Shown piece by piece: positions 44,184 through 52,737 of a stretch of DNA of 64,000 bases; within the stretch, counting starts at the first letter, position 1; each line of letters starts with the position of its first letter. The notes under the pieces are model-generated. The model saw only the letters and a program-made list of their open reading frames with translations. It was not told the DNA's origin and did no database searches. Location: assembly GCF_014904795.1 (NCBI RefSeq), contig NZ_JACZFS010000027.1:30188-94187 (forward strand), in the 5' to 3' direction. Source of the stretch: Nisaea nitritireducens. GTDB lineage: Bacteria; Pseudomonadota; Alphaproteobacteria; Thalassobaculales; Thalassobaculaceae. The translations under genes and the position numbers were made by a program.

Positions 44184-44685
44184 TCGATAAAACTCCGTTG
44201 AACGCGCTCAAGCCAAAAATGTTAACAGGCGAAGCGGCTGGCACTGACAGATTACCCCCCGCCGGACTTTCAGCCATCCGATAAATAGAGTCCGTGCAGG
44301 CGTCCTCTTTTCCGCCCGTCGGGCGAGCAGAGGAAAAATGCGCTCCGCCAAGCCTGATGCCACCGGGACGAACGAGCCGGCAACCCACACGATCCGTTCC
44401 GGGAACAGCAGCAGTGGAGAACGTATTTTCCACACGCGAAACAATATCTGACCGCTTCGTTCTAATTTCATAGCGTGACCTAGGCGATCGGGAACGAATT
44501 TTATATTTATCCTCCACGAACAGCTGATCTCTCGCTCTATTAAGCGAAACAGCCGATACGAATTCCTAAGATTACCGGCACCGGATTGCCGTCATTGCCG
44601 CCGACCGGAACAGAGGCCAGATCGGCCCACTCCCGGATCAAGCGCCACCGCAATAACCGGCCGGTCAAGAGAACGGAACACGACA
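44184..44685. other. 502-bp divergent intergenic region before the rhodanese gene
   Basis: No believable ORF, tRNA or riboswitch was recognised. An imperfect stem-loop of CCTCT...AGAGG flanking CGCCCG/CGGGCG lies at about 44309-44338, and there is an AT-rich patch near 44470-44515 with TTTATATTTAT, which could hold the rhodanese promoter. The copies of the SoxR-like operator seen elsewhere are absent here. Confidence 0.5.
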
Positions 44686-45654
44686 ATGAAATCGATCGTC
44701 ACAGCTTTGATTGCCCTGGTCGCACTGTGCGGGTCTGCGGTCGCCCAGGCGGCGACGCCACTGGTCAGCGTCGAGTGGGCAGCGGCCAATATCGGCAAGC
44801 CCGGCATCGTCTTTCTCGATGTGCGCGGCCGCCTCGCCGGTGCCAGCAAGGAAGATTACCTGCGCGGCCACATTCCCGGCGCGATCTGGACCAATTACCT
44901 GAAGGACGGCTGGCGCACCGAGGACGGCAACGGCACGATCGCCCAGCTTTCCAGCGCCGAGACGCTGGAAACCACGATCGGCAATCTCGGTATCGAGAAC
45001 GAAGATCACGTCGTCATCGTTCCGGCCGGAAAATCAGCGCTCGATATGGGGACGGCTACCCGGATCTACTGGACGTTCAAGGTCGCCGGCCATGACGCGG
45101 TGTCGATCCTGAACGGCGGCATGAAGGCCTACACAGCCGAGATTGACGCAAAGACGAAGCAGCCGGTAAACCCGCTCGAAACCGGTGAGATCGTGCCGGA
45201 GCCGACGATTTTCTCCGTAGAGCTGCGTGAGGACATGCTGGTCACGAAAGCCGATATGGCCGCGGCAAGCGACGCCGGCGCGGTGATCGTCGACAACCGG
45301 CCGCAGGACCAGTTCCTCGGCATCAACAAGCATGCCAAGGCAAAGCGCGCGGGAACCATCCCGGGTGCACGCAACCTGCCGGAAAACTGGCTGACGCAGA
45401 ACGGCGGCACGTTCCGGGACCGGGACACCATCACGAAGCTCTACAGGATGGCCGGCATCACGACCGATGGCGCGCAGATCAACTTCTGCAATACCGGCCA
45501 CTGGGCAAGCCTCGGCTGGTTCGTTTCCCAGGAAATCCTCGGGAACACGGCTGCCAAGATGTATGACGGCTCAATGGTCGAGTGGTCAGCGGACGCAGGC
45601 CTCCCGGTCGACTCGATGCTGGAGCGCCCGCAGACGGCCCAAGTCACTCAGTAG
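44686..45654 (+). CDS. Periplasmic two-domain rhodanese (thiosulfate/3-mercaptopyruvate sulfurtransferase-like)
   Basis: 322 residues with a Sec signal peptide cleaved after AVAQA near residue 22. The N-terminal inactive rhodanese domain contains IVFLDVRGRLAGASKEDYLR, and the C-terminal active domain has C268 in NFCNTGHWASLGWFV. The active loop is shorter and more polar than the usual CRxGx(R/T). Export means it works in the periplasm, the compartment of the Sox enzymes. It converges with the membrane spermidine-synthase-like gene, overlapping it by 11 bp, so it is physically tied to the sox region. Transfer of sulfane sulfur to or from Sox or YeeE partners is plausible. Confidence 0.8.
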   Translation: MKSIVTALIALVALCGSAVAQAATPLVSVEWAAANIGKPGIVFLDVRGRLAGASKEDYLRGHIPGAIWTNYLKDGWRTEDGNGTIAQLSSAETLETTIGNLGIENEDHVVIVPAGKSALDMGTATRIYWTFKVAGHDAVSILNGGMKAYTAEIDAKTKQPVNPLETGEIVPEPTIFSVELREDMLVTKADMAAASDAGAVIVDNRPQDQFLGINKHAKAKRAGTIPGARNLPENWLTQNGGTFRDRDTITKLYRMAGITTDGAQINFCNTGHWASLGWFVSQEILGNTAAKMYDGSMVEWSADAGLPVDSMLERPQTAQVTQ

Positions 45655-47242
45655 GCACACCCGAGAACAGGACCGGCGCCAGCAGCCGGTCCACCGGGGC
45701 GAAATCGTCGGTCAGCACAACCGGAGAAACTTCTCCGGGATCCATCAGGTCCCCGATCGCGATCCGCTGCCAGCTACGGCGGATCCCGAAGGCGGAATGG
45801 ATCGTTTTTTCCGGCACGCCTGACAGAGCCGCAACAACCTCATAGGTCACGCGGCCGTCCGGGCCGACGCCGGTCCCCTCGCCAATCTCCCGCCAGACCG
45901 TCACATCCGCGAAGTCTAGCGCCAGTGTCTGGACCAGCGCTGCGAGGAAGCGCGGATTGCGGGCCCCATCCACCACATTCGCGACGTAGAAACCTTGCGG
46001 ACGCAGCCGGGCCGCGACCTCGGCATTAAATTCGCGGCTTACCAGATGGGTTGGCACGGATATGTCGTGGAAGGCGTCGCCGAAAATCACGTCGAACCGG
46101 GGTTCGGGCGGCAGGGACTGCAGCAGGGCACGGGCATCACGGTGATGGATCTCGAGCCCGGATGCGGACACATCCAGCCAAAGATGGTCACGCGCCGCCG
46201 CCGTGACCGCCGGATCGATTTCCGCGACCACCAGACGGGCGCCGGGGACTGTCGCCGCCCAGGAACGCGGCAGGGAGTAACCGCCGCCGCCAATAAAGAA
46301 GGCCGAGAAATCCACACCGGGAAGATCGAGCGGGAACCGGCGCCGTGCAAACTCATCGACGAATTGAATATAGGGGCTGAAGAGCAGGCTCGGGTCTGCC
46401 TTGTCATTGATGCTGTGCACCAGATTATCCAGCACCATCAGATTGCTCGGACGACCGCTATAGGGCGCAAAGTCATCGATGACGATGCAGAAATAGTCGC
46501 TTTCGACAGTGCATCTGGAGGTGAACGCACCGCGGGCGATCCCTGTCCCGGCGAGGGGCAAGCCAAGGACCACGATCGATACGGCGGCAATCAGAGCCGG
46601 ACGCCTTCCCGCGAGCAGAGCGCACCCCAAAGCGAGGGTGCCGTATAGCACGGTCACGGCGATCAGCGTGCCGCTGGAGCCGATCCAGGAGATGAAGAGA
46701 TAGCCGGCCGAGAGCGTGCCTAAAATGCTTCCGGCCGTGCCGACAGCATACATGGTTCCAATCACGGCCCCCGTCTGGCCCGGATTGGCGTCGACGGACA
46801 GTTTTGTGACCATCGGCGCAACCATGCCGACAAAGAGGCTCGGCAACAGGAACAGTGCCGTTGTCAGGCAAACCACGATCGTCACCTGGCCGAGCCCTGA
46901 CGACAGCAGCCCGACAGCCAGATCATTGAGCAAGACAAGAGCAAGCAGGCTGCTCGCTCCGGCCAATGCAAGCGAACCAGCCAGACGCTTCAATACACTC
47001 TGCCTGTCCGTTTCGGGACCGGCCATGAGACCACCGATCCAATGCCCGGCGGAGAGGCCAGCCAGAACCACAGCAATAATCGCCGTCCAGGTATAGAGCG
47101 ACATGCCGACATAGGGCGCGATCAGGCGGCCGGCGACGATCTCCACCACAAGGCCACCGGCCGAGCTGAGGAAAAGGACGATTCCGAGAAACAGACGGAT
47201 AATCAGCGACATGGAACCTCTGTTTTCTGCGACGTCGCTCAT
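45644..47242 (-). CDS. Membrane-fused spermidine-synthase-like protein next to sox genes
   Basis: 532 residues in two parts. The first 210 or so form about 7 membrane helices similar to the MFS-like domain of fused spermidine synthases (IVAGRLIAPYVGMSLYTWTA, GHWIGGLMAG). The second half is a Rossmann-like methyltransferase/aminopropyltransferase fold with FIGGGGYSLPRSWAATVPGA, VVAEIDPAVTAAARDHLWLD and VIFGDAFHDISVPTHLVSRE. The ATG at 47240-47242 follows AGGAAGG and overlaps the permease stop as ATGA. Whether it makes polyamines is unclear; its coupling to a sulfur permease suggests another role. Confidence 0.75.
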   Translation of the reverse strand: MSDVAENRGSMSLIIRLFLGIVLFLSSAGGLVVEIVAGRLIAPYVGMSLYTWTAIIAVVLAGLSAGHWIGGLMAGPETDRQSVLKRLAGSLALAGASSLLALVLLNDLAVGLLSSGLGQVTIVVCLTTALFLLPSLFVGMVAPMVTKLSVDANPGQTGAVIGTMYAVGTAGSILGTLSAGYLFISWIGSSGTLIAVTVLYGTLALGCALLAGRRPALIAAVSIVVLGLPLAGTGIARGAFTSRCTVESDYFCIVIDDFAPYSGRPSNLMVLDNLVHSINDKADPSLLFSPYIQFVDEFARRRFPLDLPGVDFSAFFIGGGGYSLPRSWAATVPGARLVVAEIDPAVTAAARDHLWLDVSASGLEIHHRDARALLQSLPPEPRFDVIFGDAFHDISVPTHLVSREFNAEVAARLRPQGFYVANVVDGARNPRFLAALVQTLALDFADVTVWREIGEGTGVGPDGRVTYEVVAALSGVPEKTIHSAFGIRRSWQRIAIGDLMDPGEVSPVVLTDDFAPVDRLLAPVLFSGVPTE

Positions 47243-48318
47243 GAAAGAGCCCTTCCTGGAGCCGGAGAATAGCCCCGCTCTCCCATTGACCACTGGCAGG
47301 CCCCGGCACCGAGCCACATGGAGAGCAATGCCAGCCAGGCGGTCAGAGACAGTACCGATCCGCCGGTGACGCCGGCACCGACCGCGCAGCCGCCGGCGAG
47401 CATACCGCCGAAGCCCATCAGCACAGCGCCGAAGACGTAACGCACCATACCCGTCGACTGGTCAAAAACCTCGACACGGAATTCCCGCCTGACGAGCGAC
47501 GACGCGCAGGATCCGAGAGCGACGCCGGGCACGAGACCGAGACTGAAACTCAGCGGTACGCTGGGTGCGGTGATCAGCGCCATGAGCGTATCCGCCGACG
47601 GCCCCGTGAAGGTAACGCTCAGAACCGATACCGGCTCGAAAGAGACATGCGCCAGAGACGCCGTAAAGAGCCAGCCGCCCGCGATGGTCCCGCCCAGCGC
47701 CACGGATAGCAGGGCACGGGGCCAGCCCAGAGCCGATCTGGATGCCAACAGCACCGCGACCGCCAGCAGGGCGCCGCCGAGGAGGATGCCGAAAACATCG
47801 GGAACATGAAGATTGAGGTTCCGGATTTCCGGACTGACCGTCCAGAGGGCGGAGAGGTCGAGCCGCAAGGGCGACAGGATGCCGGAAAGCGCCGCCTGGG
47901 CCACGACCGTCACCAGCAGCCCGGTCATCAGGGCCCGGAGATTCCCGGTCGCCGAAAGCACCAGCAGGCGGCTGGCACAGCCGCGGGCGAGGATCATGCC
48001 GATGCCGAACAGTGCGCCGCCGATTATTGCTCCCGAGAGCGTTCCGACGGAGGTCAGCTGCCGTACCTCCATTGCCGGCAAGGCTTCCGACCAGAGCAAC
48101 AACTGAACGAATAACAGCGCAGAGCCGAAGACGAGCAGCCAGACTGCGAAACTCGGCCCTGCCGTGCCGCGCCAGAATTCCAGCGATGCGCTTCTGAGAC
48201 AGAAGCGGCTGGCCTGAGCGCAGCCCCCGAAAGCGACACCGACCAGCAACCCGCCAAGTCCGGCCTTCGCCGGATCCGACAGCAGGTCGCTCGCAAGCAA
48301 TGTCTCAAGAAATTCCAT
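47239..48318 (-). CDS. YeeE/YedE-family permease (sulfur-compound uptake) downstream of soxF
   Basis: 359 residues with about 9-10 membrane helices and a pseudo-duplicated architecture. The conserved cysteines of thiosulfate permeases are present in GGCAQASRFCLRSASLEF, ARGCASRLLVLSATGNLRAL, GSCASSLVRRE and AGGCAVGAGVTGGSVLSLTA. YeeE homologues move thiosulfate or other sulfur species using cysteines along the path. This is a second copy besides soxT (59678-60796). It sits after soxF in the sox direction with a 77-bp gap and is coupled to the spermidine-synthase-like gene. Confidence 0.8.
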   Translation of the reverse strand: MEFLETLLASDLLSDPAKAGLGGLLVGVAFGGCAQASRFCLRSASLEFWRGTAGPSFAVWLLVFGSALLFVQLLLWSEALPAMEVRQLTSVGTLSGAIIGGALFGIGMILARGCASRLLVLSATGNLRALMTGLLVTVVAQAALSGILSPLRLDLSALWTVSPEIRNLNLHVPDVFGILLGGALLAVAVLLASRSALGWPRALLSVALGGTIAGGWLFTASLAHVSFEPVSVLSVTFTGPSADTLMALITAPSVPLSFSLGLVPGVALGSCASSLVRREFRVEVFDQSTGMVRYVFGAVLMGFGGMLAGGCAVGAGVTGGSVLSLTAWLALLSMWLGAGACQWSMGERGYSPAPGRALS

Positions 48319-48395
48319 ATCGACCAGTCTGTCAGATGCTCAGGCTAAGCGTCCCGCCGCCGGCCAGTCCGGCCAGGCGGCGGGGTCAATGCATG

Positions 48396-49667
48396 TCAGC
48401 CGAACATGTCCTTGCTGATCCCGGCGTACCAGCCGATGCTTTCCTCGTAGGTCTGCTTGCGAAGGGCGGCATCCTCGCCGTTCTGGCTGATAAAGCCCGA
48501 GGTCTTGGCGATCTTCTCCGCCGTCGCCTCATAGGCAGCGCCAACCTTCACGCCGTTATTGGTGCCTATCAGCGACCAGCAAGTGTTTGAGAACTTGGCC
48601 GGAAAGACCTTCGAGCCGGTCAGTGCACCGCGAATGGCATTCGCCGCCACCTTGGCCTGGCTGTTGGCGGAAAAACCGGATTTCGGCATGTCCCCCTGAT
48701 GCGCGGAATCTCCGAGAACGTGGATATTCTCGTCCTCTCGACTCTGCAGCGTGGCGGGAACCACAGGTGCCCAGCCCTTGTCGTTCGTGATCGCCGCCTG
48801 TTCGGCGATCCTGCCGGCCTTCATGGCCGGAATGACGTTGACCACGTCCGCCTTCGTCACCTCGCCGCCGACAACCAGCTCCATGCTCTCCGGCCGTACT
48901 TCCTCCAGAGCCCCCGTGAATTCGGCATCCAGCCAGTCGACCATCCCCGGATAGCTGTTTTCCCAGCCGGCCTGGAACAGCCCCTGTTTCGAGAACTTCT
49001 TCTTCGGATCGAAGATCAGGATCTTCGCCTTCGGGTTCTTCTCCTTCAGCATATGCGCAACCATCGAAACGCGCTCATACGGGCCCGGAGGGCACCGGTA
49101 CGGGTTCGGCGGAGCAACCATTGCGAACACACCACCCGGCCGCATCGCTTCGACCTGCGCCTTCAGAAGCTCAGTCTGCGAGCCCGCCTTGTAGGCATGG
49201 GGCATATGGTTTTGCTTCGTGACATCCCAGCCTGGTACCGAACCGTCGACGAAATCGATACCGGGGGAGAGAACCAGCCGGTCATAGGGTAATGCTGCCC
49301 CGCCAGCCAGGGAGACAGTCTTCTTGTCCCGGTCGACGCCAACGGCCCAGTCGTGCACGACGTTGATGCCGTATTCGCTGGCGAGCGTTCCGTATGTATG
49401 GCCAAGCGATTCAAGGCTCCGGAAACCGCCGAGATAAAGATTGGAGAAGAAGCAGCTGAAATAGGTGCGGGTCGGCTCGATCAAAGTGACGTCGAGCGCG
49501 CCCTTGCTGTCTTTCGCAAGGTACCGCGCTACAGTCGCGCCGCCGGCGCCGCCGCCGACGACGACCACTTTCGGCTTTCCGTGACTGGCGCCCATGATCA
49601 TCGGCGCCGTGGTAAGAGCGGCGGTCGCCGCCGCTCCTTTAAGGATCGACCTTCTACTCAGAGACAT
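48396..49667 (-). CDS. soxF: Sulfide dehydrogenase flavoprotein SoxF (FccB-type)
   Basis: 423 residues with a Tat-type signal (MSLSRRSILKGAAATAALTT) and an FAD domain (VVVVGGGAGGATVARYLA). The flavocytochrome c C-terminal domain shows FSANSQAKVAANAIRGALTG and NTCWSLIGTNNGVKVGAAYE. C in PYRCPPGPYERVSM and C in NTCWS correspond to the redox-active disulfide of FccB. SoxF oxidises sulfide in the periplasm and boosts Sox activity. The gene follows the diheme cytochrome gene soxE, its electron acceptor. Confidence 0.9.
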   Translation of the reverse strand: MSLSRRSILKGAAATAALTTAPMIMGASHGKPKVVVVGGGAGGATVARYLAKDSKGALDVTLIEPTRTYFSCFFSNLYLGGFRSLESLGHTYGTLASEYGINVVHDWAVGVDRDKKTVSLAGGAALPYDRLVLSPGIDFVDGSVPGWDVTKQNHMPHAYKAGSQTELLKAQVEAMRPGGVFAMVAPPNPYRCPPGPYERVSMVAHMLKEKNPKAKILIFDPKKKFSKQGLFQAGWENSYPGMVDWLDAEFTGALEEVRPESMELVVGGEVTKADVVNVIPAMKAGRIAEQAAITNDKGWAPVVPATLQSREDENIHVLGDSAHQGDMPKSGFSANSQAKVAANAIRGALTGSKVFPAKFSNTCWSLIGTNNGVKVGAAYEATAEKIAKTSGFISQNGEDAALRKQTYEESIGWYAGISKDMFG

Positions 49668-49693
49668 GGCACTTCCTCCCTATTACGCCCCGT

Positions 49694-50419
49694 TCATTCG
49701 AGGCTTTCGAAATACGCTGCCAACCCGGCGATCTCTTCGTCCGACAAACGGCCGGCAATCATCCGCATCACCGGGTGCGGCCGGATCTCGGTCTTGTAGG
49801 CATGCATGGCGACGACAAAATCCTCCCGCGGCCACCCGGTAATCGCGGGGATACCGCTGTCCGATCCGCTCTTCTGGTGGCATGTCAGGCATTCACCGGA
49901 GAGATATTCACCGTAGTCCGGATCGCCGACGATGGCGAGAATGGCCGGATCGACCGCATGGTCGGTCGCCGTCGATGTGGGTTCCGCTTCCGGAATGTCG
50001 CTCGGCTTGTCGGAGAAGGCGCGCAGATAGGCGATCACATGCGACCGGTCCTCAGCGCTCGGCATGCCGATGAAATTCATCCGCGTCCGCGACACCAGGC
50101 TTTTGGGGTTTTCGAGATAGGCGTCCAGACTGTCCGCTGTCCAGATCAGGCCGTCGGCTCCGGCGCGGATCAATCCTTCGGAATACCGGAAAGCCTCGAC
50201 CGAGCCGGCTACGCGGCCAAACACGCCGTTCAAATGCGGGCCGACGGAGTTTCGCGCATCCTTACCGACACGGTGGCAGGCTTTGCAGACCTGGAAAAGC
50301 CTTGCCCCGGTCTTCGCATCCCCGATTTCGCTCGCACCAACCGGACCGGACGCAGGTGAGACGGCAAGCACCATTGCAAGGCTGACTGCCTTGACGATGC
50401 GAGCCGTCCACACACTCAT
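49694..50419 (-). CDS. soxE: Diheme cytochrome c SoxE
   Basis: 241 residues, signal peptide to about residue 29 and two heme c sites: C45-KA-C48-H49 in the N-terminal domain and C177-LT-C180-H181 in the C-terminal domain. The N-terminal domain (SVGPHLNGVFGRVAGS, then MNFIGMPSAEDRSHVIAYL) is class I c2-like and closely resembles the C-terminal domain of the neighbouring SoxD. The C-terminal one resembles FccA. It should take electrons from SoxF and pass them on to the respiratory chain. Located between soxD and soxF as in Paracoccus. Confidence 0.85.
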   Translation of the reverse strand: MSVWTARIVKAVSLAMVLAVSPASGPVGASEIGDAKTGARLFQVCKACHRVGKDARNSVGPHLNGVFGRVAGSVEAFRYSEGLIRAGADGLIWTADSLDAYLENPKSLVSRTRMNFIGMPSAEDRSHVIAYLRAFSDKPSDIPEAEPTSTATDHAVDPAILAIVGDPDYGEYLSGECLTCHQKSGSDSGIPAITGWPREDFVVAMHAYKTEIRPHPVMRMIAGRLSDEEIAGLAAYFESLE

Positions 50420-50433
50420 CCGGATATCCTTTC

Positions 50434-51477
50434 CTACTCTGTCATCGCCTTCAGGTAAGCGATAACAGCCGTGAGATCGTCTTCTTTCTTCAGACCGGCA
50501 AAGGCCATCTTGGTCCGCTTGATCATCGACTTGGGCTTGGCGAGGAAGGTCGCGAGGGTTTCCTCGTCCCAGACCAGCCCGTCAGCGCCGGCGCCCTTCA
50601 TATCCTTGGAGTATTTCTTGAAACCTTCCGCAGTACCAGCGGCTCGTCCAAAGATACCATTCAGGTGCGGCCCGATCTTGTGCTTTGCCTTATCGCCGAC
50701 AGCATGACACGCCTTGCATTTCTTGAAGACCTTTTCCCCGGCCTTGACCAGCGCCGGATCCACAGCCGGCGCGGCGGCAACCTGGGTTGCTTCGTCTTTT
50801 TCGGCAGCCGCTTCATCCGCCGCCGGAGCCGCTGCGGAATGCTTGGATGTCGGATCGTCCGGCGTCACGTCGACAACCTGCGCACGGGCCGTGATCTTCA
50901 CCTCGGGCTTGCAGTCCGTCATGCAGGGAGTGCGACTCTTCCAGACGGCAGACTCCGTACGGTCGTCCGGATAGAAGCCCGCAGCATTCGGCATGGCGAC
51001 TTCTGTGAAATTGTCCCGGCTGAGCTCGAAATCGTCATCGACCAGATCGTTCAGATAGAGCAGATAGGCCGTCAGCGCATAGGTCTCGTCAGCCGTCAGG
51101 GACTGCGCATCGCCGAACGGCATGGCCCGGTGCACGTAATCCCAGACAGTCGAGAGATAAGGCCAGTAGGACCCGATGGTCTTGACCGGGCGAGCACTGG
51201 TCAGCGTGTCAATACCACCGGCCAGCACCGGCCAGCGATCGACAGCCTCGCCGAAATCGCCATGGCAGGAGGCGCATCGTTCCGCAAAAATCGGCTCACC
51301 GGCCTCTACCGAGCCACTGCCTTCCGGCAGGCCGAGACCATCAGGGCGCACGTCAATGTCCCAGGCAGCCACCTCGTCCGGTGTCGCCGGACGGCCGAGG
51401 CCAGTGGGCTCCGCCATCGCGCCTCCTGCGAGGCCGACAGCAAAGGTCAGGGCCGCCAGATTAAGAAATTTCGACAT
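50434..51477 (-). CDS. soxD: Diheme cytochrome subunit SoxD of sulfur dehydrogenase SoxCD
   Basis: 347 residues with a signal peptide ending near AMA|EPTG. The first heme site is C68-AS-C71-H72; after a domain with MPNAAGFYPDD and PCMTDCKPEVKITARAQ comes an alanine/proline-rich linker (residues 205-240) and a second c-type domain with C254-KA-C257-H258 and KIGPHLNGIFGRAAGT. The start ATG at 51475-51477 has GGGAGG upstream and overlaps the soxC end by 17 bp. SoxCD removes the outer sulfur of SoxY-bound S-sulfane, giving extra electrons and preventing sulfur globules. Confidence 0.9.
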   Translation of the reverse strand: MSKFLNLAALTFAVGLAGGAMAEPTGLGRPATPDEVAAWDIDVRPDGLGLPEGSGSVEAGEPIFAERCASCHGDFGEAVDRWPVLAGGIDTLTSARPVKTIGSYWPYLSTVWDYVHRAMPFGDAQSLTADETYALTAYLLYLNDLVDDDFELSRDNFTEVAMPNAAGFYPDDRTESAVWKSRTPCMTDCKPEVKITARAQVVDVTPDDPTSKHSAAAPAADEAAAEKDEATQVAAAPAVDPALVKAGEKVFKKCKACHAVGDKAKHKIGPHLNGIFGRAAGTAEGFKKYSKDMKGAGADGLVWDEETLATFLAKPKSMIKRTKMAFAGLKKEDDLTAVIAYLKAMTE

Positions 51478-52717
51478 TCTCGGCCTCCCCGTTCGCATTG
51501 ACATGCCAGGTCTGGATTCCATTGTTGTGGTAGATCGAATTCTCGCCGCGGACGGCGCGTAGCTCGTTCTTGGTCGGCTGCACGTAACCGGTGCTGTCGA
51601 CTGCACGTGACTGCAGCAGCAGCGGGCTGCCGTCCCAGTCGAACTCGTAATAGAAGCGGTGCATCGACTTGTCCCAGGACGGCCCGTCGATCCGCGCCTG
51701 ATGCCAGTTGCGGCCGCCATCGGTGGTGACGTGCACTTCCTTGACGGTACCGCGCCCGGACCAGGCGACACCTGTAATGATCGTCCGGCCCTTGCCGTGC
51801 GTGATCGGTGCCTGCGGGCTCGGGTTGGTGATTACCGACTTGGCGTCCATCTCCCAGGTGAAGCGGCGAGCTTTGCCGTCCGCCATGAGGTCCGTGTATT
51901 TCGAGGTTTCCTCTCGATGGTGCCAGGGCATGTCACCGACTTCGATGCGGCGCAGCCACTTGACCCACATGTTGCCTTCCCAGCCCGGCACCACCAGACG
52001 CACCGGATAACCCTGTTCCGGCCGCAGCGCCTCGCCGTTCATGGCAAAGGCGACCAGACAGTCGTCGAGGGCCTTTTCGATCGGCACGGAGCGGGTCATG
52101 GCCGCTGCGTCCGCGCCTTCGGGCATGATCCATTTCGCGTTGGTCTTGAGACCGGCTTCCTCAAGGATCGTCTTCAGCGGGATGCCGGTATAGATGACAT
52201 TGTGGATCATGCCGTGGGTGAACTGACAGCCGTTCAGCTGCGCGCCGCGCCATTCCATGCCGCTGTTTGCCGCGCATTCCAGGAAATAAGCGCGGTTCTC
52301 CCGGGGGAAGCGCTTCAGGTCCGCCATGGTGAAAACCAGCTCGCGCTCCACCAAGCCGTTGATCATCAGCCGGTACTTGGCCGGATCGACCTCCGCGACA
52401 CCGCTGTGATGGCGCTCGAAGCAAAGGCCGTTCGGCGTAATCACGCCGTCCAGCTCATGCAGCGGGGTGAAGTTGATCGAGCTCACAGGGTCCGCGGTCA
52501 GCCAGGGAACATTCCTGCGGCGAACATGAGCCTCATAGGGTGACGGCGTGCCGTAGGGTTTTACGTCAACGCCTTCGCCAAGCTCGTTTGCCCAGGGCTG
52601 AACCTCAAGGATCGCGGGATCGCCTGCGGCCAATGCCGGCGCCGCGGCGAGTGCGCCACCGGCAGCCAAGCCGCCCTTCAGGAAGGTTCTGCGTGAGGTT
52701 GGTGTCTTCTCAGTCAT
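51461..52717 (-). CDS. soxC: Molybdenum sulfur dehydrogenase subunit SoxC
   Basis: 418 residues with a Tat signal (TPTSRRTFLKGGLAAGGALA). The sulfite-oxidase-fold molybdopterin domain shows NGLCFERHHSGVAEVDPAKY and the Mo-coordinating cysteine in FLECAANSGMEW, followed by EQGYPVRLVVPGWEGNMWVK. The C-terminal dimerisation domain has WSGRGTVKEVHVTTDGGRNW. With SoxD it forms the heterotetramer that oxidises cysteine-bound sulfane on SoxY. Its presence predicts complete oxidation of thiosulfate to sulfate without sulfur deposition. Confidence 0.95.
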   Translation of the reverse strand: MTEKTPTSRRTFLKGGLAAGGALAAAPALAAGDPAILEVQPWANELGEGVDVKPYGTPSPYEAHVRRRNVPWLTADPVSSINFTPLHELDGVITPNGLCFERHHSGVAEVDPAKYRLMINGLVERELVFTMADLKRFPRENRAYFLECAANSGMEWRGAQLNGCQFTHGMIHNVIYTGIPLKTILEEAGLKTNAKWIMPEGADAAAMTRSVPIEKALDDCLVAFAMNGEALRPEQGYPVRLVVPGWEGNMWVKWLRRIEVGDMPWHHREETSKYTDLMADGKARRFTWEMDAKSVITNPSPQAPITHGKGRTIITGVAWSGRGTVKEVHVTTDGGRNWHQARIDGPSWDKSMHRFYYEFDWDGSPLLLQSRAVDSTGYVQPTKNELRAVRGENSIYHNNGIQTWHVNANGEAENVEIS

Positions 52718-52737
52718 CTTTCCGTCTCCGGCCCGGT

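Noticed and set aside
44184..44685. Cobalamin or other riboswitch before the rhodanese gene
   Set aside because: A weak stem-loop is present, but no conserved riboswitch core sequence could be matched.
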